Shown: piece after piece, positions 6,903 to 8,259 of the stretch | Position numbering within the stretch: the first letter of the stretch is position 1 | How the letters are laid out: every line of letters starts with the position of its first letter | Source of the DNA: Oscillospiraceae bacterium | GTDB lineage: Bacteria; Bacillota; Clostridia; Oscillospirales; Ruminococcaceae | NCBI GenBank assembly: GCA_031253365.1 | Contig: JAIRWE010000095.1 | Coordinates: forward strand, 1-8,259 | Direction: 5' to 3' | Length of the DNA: 8,259 nucleotides | Notes under the pieces: model-generated | Told to the model about the DNA's origin: nothing | The model's database searches: none | What the model saw: the letters and a program-made list of their open reading frames with translations, nothing else | Position numbers and translations under genes: made by a program

Positions 6903-6947
6903 TTCCAAAACCCCGGCAATCGCCGCAATACAAAGGCTTTCCCGCGC

Positions 6948-6981
6948 GGGGGAGTTCGGCGGCGGCGCGGGCGGCTCCCCC
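6948..6981. repeat. GC-rich inverted repeat in the rbr-MCP2 intergenic region
   Basis: GGGGGAG (6948-6954) and CTCCCCC (6975-6981) form a perfect 7-bp stem around a 20-nt loop rich in GGC/GCG. Neither side has a T-tract, so it is not an intrinsic terminator. The surrounding 6905-7034 segment has no credible gene or promoter. It holds only this block and a smaller imperfect hairpin at 7007-7029 (AACC/GGTT plus AAAG/CTTT arms). Function not recognised. Confidence 0.45.
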
Positions 6982-7034
6982 CGAAACGCGCCGAAAAAAG
7001 GGGAAAAACCTTAAAGCGGCTTTACGGTTAGCTC

Positions 7035-7077
7035 AAAAAAAAAAAAAAATATAAGCCGAAAACGGCTTATATTTTTT
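7035..7077 (-). terminator. Rho-independent terminator after rubrerythrin (possibly bidirectional)
   Basis: The 10-bp core stem ATATAAGCCG/CGGCTTATAT (7049-7072) has a TTTT loop on the minus strand and is extended by 5 A-T pairs to 7044-7077. On the minus strand it runs into 15 T (complement of 7035-7049), a very strong U-tract. In the plus direction it is followed by 6 T, so it could also stop antisense transcripts. It begins 9 nt after the rbr stop codon. Confidence 0.95.
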
Positions 7078-7086
7078 AAGATAAGT

Positions 7087-7629
7087 TTAATAATTTATCA
7101 CGCGCAGTTCAAAGTATGACTGCGGGTGGGCGCAGACGGGGCATTTGTTCGGGGCGCTTTCGTTGTCGATGATGTGACCGCAGTTGCGGCAAATCCAGAC
7201 CGACTTTTCCTTTTTCTCGAAAACGGCGCCGCTTTCGATGTTTTTAAGCAGTTTAAGATAACGCTCCTCGTGTTCTTTTTCGATGTTCCCCACCTTCTCG
7301 AACAGGAACGCTATATCGTTGAACCCTTCCTCCCGCGCTTGCTGCGCCATGCGTTTGTACATCGCCGTCCACTCTTCGTTCTCGCCCGAAGCGGCGGCTT
7401 TCAGGTTCTCCGCCGTCGAAGGGACTTCGCCGCCGCACAGCAGTTTGAACCAAATCTTCGCGTGTTCCTTCTCGTTCCCCGCCGTTTCCTCGAAAAACGC
7501 CGCAATCTGCTCGTAACCCTCTTTCTTCGCTTTCCCCGCGAAATAGGTGTACTTGTTGCGCGCCTGACTTTCCCCCGCGAACGCCTCCATCAGGTTTTTC
7601 TCGGTTTGGGTGCCTTTTAAGTCCGCCAT
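7087..7629 (-). CDS. rbr: Rubrerythrin
   Basis: Cytoplasmic non-heme diiron protein that reduces H2O2 in anaerobes, receiving electrons through its rubredoxin-like domain. At 180 residues it is of normal length. The N-terminal ferritin-like four-helix bundle (about 1-135) shows the expected diiron ligands: Glu20 (FAGES), Glu53-x-x-His56 (NEKEH), Glu83 and Glu86 (ENEEW) and Glu117-x-x-His120 (IEKEH). The C-terminal domain (about 142-180) has the FeS4 motifs CRNC (Cys147, Cys150) and CPVC (Cys163, Cys166), 12 residues apart. The start is ATG 7629 with AAGGAGG 7 nt upstream; an ATG 5 nt further upstream is out of frame. The gene has a perfect-consensus promoter and its own terminator, so it is probably monocistronic and well expressed. 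Inverted repeats around the promoter suggest control, possibly by a PerR-like repressor, which is not proven. Confidence 0.98.
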   Translation of the reverse strand: MADLKGTQTEKNLMEAFAGESQARNKYTYFAGKAKKEGYEQIAAFFEETAGNEKEHAKIWFKLLCGGEVPSTAENLKAAASGENEEWTAMYKRMAQQAREEGFNDIAFLFEKVGNIEKEHEERYLKLLKNIESGAVFEKKEKSVWICRNCGHIIDNESAPNKCPVCAHPQSYFELRVINY

Positions 7630-7664
7630 TTCATTTCCTCCTTCGATGTGCAGTTTTTGGGCTT

Positions 7665-7726
7665 ACGGACGGATTATACCATTTTTTCGCGGCGTTGTCA
7701 ACTTCGTCCGTTTTTATTCCGAATAA
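7665..7726 (-). promoter_or_regulatory. Candidate operator elements around the rubrerythrin promoter
   Basis: Two symmetric elements are visible. A 6-1-6 palindrome, TTATTC-C-GAATAA (7714-7726), ends 12 bp upstream of the -35. A separate 7-bp inverted repeat, ACGGACG (7665-7671) and CGTCCGT (7705-7711), brackets the promoter with centres 40 bp apart. The first has Fur/PerR-like size and symmetry but does not match the PerR consensus well. Binding is inference only. Confidence 0.35.
7673..7701 (-). promoter_or_regulatory. Perfect-consensus sigma-A promoter of rubrerythrin
   Basis: On the minus strand TTGACA (7701-7696) and TATAAT (7678-7673) are both perfect hexamers with an exactly 17-bp spacer. 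The predicted start is near 7666 with a leader of about 36 nt. It lies 35 bp beyond the stop of the upstream DUF6273 gene. A full-consensus promoter on a stress gene usually implies high expression or a repressor. Confidence 0.93.
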
Positions 7727-7736
7727 GCCCTTATCG

Positions 7737-8259
7737 CTACAGCGTGAGCCACATCGCGGGGCGAACACCGCCGTCGAGGTAGACATAGCGGCCGGCGTCG
7801 ATGACAAAGCCGCTGCCGCTGTCAACGATGGCGGCGCAGATATTAACGGCACCCGGCGACCGGAGCCACCAAAGGTGTAAATTTCCTTTTGAGTCATAGG
7901 CGACCCCTGCAGCAAAGTCGCTGAAATATTCTTTCGCCTCGTCAATGCTTAACAGGAAAATATAATCGTCGGTGTCTTTCCCGCCCGGCGCCCCGAACTG
8001 CCGGTTGTCTTTGTTGCTGATTTTCGTCTTGACGACCCGCGCTTTGTCCGATTTGCCGAACGAGTTATAAAACTCGCCGTTCAGATATGCGCGCAGGTCG
8101 CAGATTTCCCATGTTACGTCCGTAAATTTTTCGTTATACGCCCTTGTTTCTATTATTTTGTCGGTGATGATTAACGCCTTCCCGTCCTTCACGTCGAGTA
8201 CGCGCCAGTCATACCCGCCGAATTTGATTATATCGCCCTTTTTCGCGCTTGCCGCTTTT
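7737..8259 (-). CDS. DUF6273 domain protein, C-terminal fragment (start outside window)
   Basis: The frame is open to the right edge, giving 173 C-terminal residues. Recognisable DUF6273 features in order: GDIIKFGGYDWRVLDV (residues 8-23), KALIITDKIIE (27-37), TWEICDLRAYLNGEFYNSF (49-67), GKDTDDYIFLLSIDEAKEYF (93-112), WWLRSPG (130-136) and the terminal GGVRPAMWLTL (163-173). The pattern resembles many uncharacterised, often extracellular or lipoprotein-anchored, proteins of gut Clostridia, where this domain commonly forms the C-terminus. The GTG at 8192-8190 is not the start because the domain's opening strands are encoded upstream in the same frame. The segment between EYF and WWLRS looks shorter than in relatives I recall. 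No signal peptide can be judged without the N-terminus. Its stop lies 35 bp before the rbr promoter and no convincing terminator separates them. Function unknown. Confidence 0.85.
   Translation of the reverse strand, partial: KAASAKKGDIIKFGGYDWRVLDVKDGKALIITDKIIETRAYNEKFTDVTWEICDLRAYLNGEFYNSFGKSDKARVVKTKISNKDNRQFGAPGGKDTDDYIFLLSIDEAKEYFSDFAAGVAYDSKGNLHLWWLRSPGAVNICAAIVDSGSGFVIDAGRYVYLDGGVRPAMWLTL

Noticed and set aside
6619..7014. 131-residue plus-strand frame from MCP2 into the rbr-MCP2 gap
   Set aside because: Its first half is antisense to MCP2 and its second half translates low-complexity A-rich and GC-rich DNA.
7631..7945. 104-residue minus-strand frame overlapping the DUF6273 end and the rbr promoter
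   Set aside because: It is a different frame from the clear DUF6273 coding frame and would run through a perfect promoter; composition is Ser/Ala/Arg-rich with no domain.
8190..8192. GTG as the start of the DUF6273 gene
   Set aside because: The same frame stays open to the window edge and encodes the conserved GDIIKFGGYDWRVLD segment, so the gene starts beyond position 8259.
1..8259. CRISPR array, tRNA/rRNA genes, insertion-sequence ends or phage genes
   Set aside because: No regularly spaced repeats, cloverleaf sequences, terminal inverted repeats with target duplications, or phage-like proteins were seen. The only mobile-element-related gene is the Rpn-like fragment.

Overview
The window looks like chromosome of an anaerobic, motile Bacillota bacterium, most likely a gut-type member of Clostridia. 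This is inferred from the gene content: a PPi-dependent pyruvate phosphate dikinase, rubrerythrin, chemoreceptors of the kind common in Clostridia, a DUF6273 protein and an Rpn-type nuclease. Strong Shine-Dalgarno sites and sigma-A-like promoters agree. No 16S or other taxonomic marker is present, so the assignment is tentative. All six genes lie on the minus strand, so transcription runs from high to low coordinates.

In transcription order: (1) 8259-7737, the C-terminal 173 residues of a DUF6273 protein whose start is outside the window; (2) 7629-7087, rubrerythrin (rbr), with a perfect-consensus promoter and a strong hairpin terminator; (3) 6822-5125, a membrane chemoreceptor (MCP); (4) 4867-3140, a second, paralogous MCP; (5) 2961-337, ppdK, complete at 874 residues with its catalytic residues in place; (6) 287-1, the start of a PD-(D/E)XK nuclease-family transposase (Rpn-like), which runs off the left edge. 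That last gene begins with TTG.

Most genes look like separate transcription units. Rbr, MCP2 and MCP1 are each followed by a hairpin terminator. Rbr, MCP1 and ppdK each have a recognisable promoter, and MCP2 has a weaker one. The exceptions are ppdK to rpn (49 nt, no terminator, possible read-through) and DUF6273 to rbr (no clear terminator before the rbr promoter).

Functionally this is housekeeping and environmental response: PEP/pyruvate interconversion in energy-limited glycolysis (ppdK), peroxide detoxification in an anaerobe (rbr), and chemotactic sensing by two receptors that share one signalling architecture but have different extracellular domains. I see no CRISPR array, tRNA, rRNA, insertion sequence ends or obvious new multi-gene system. 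The points most worth a second look are the rbr control region, a near-identical 50-nt block shared by the two MCP genes, the altered active-site motif in the Rpn fragment, and an unexplained GC-rich block upstream of MCP2.
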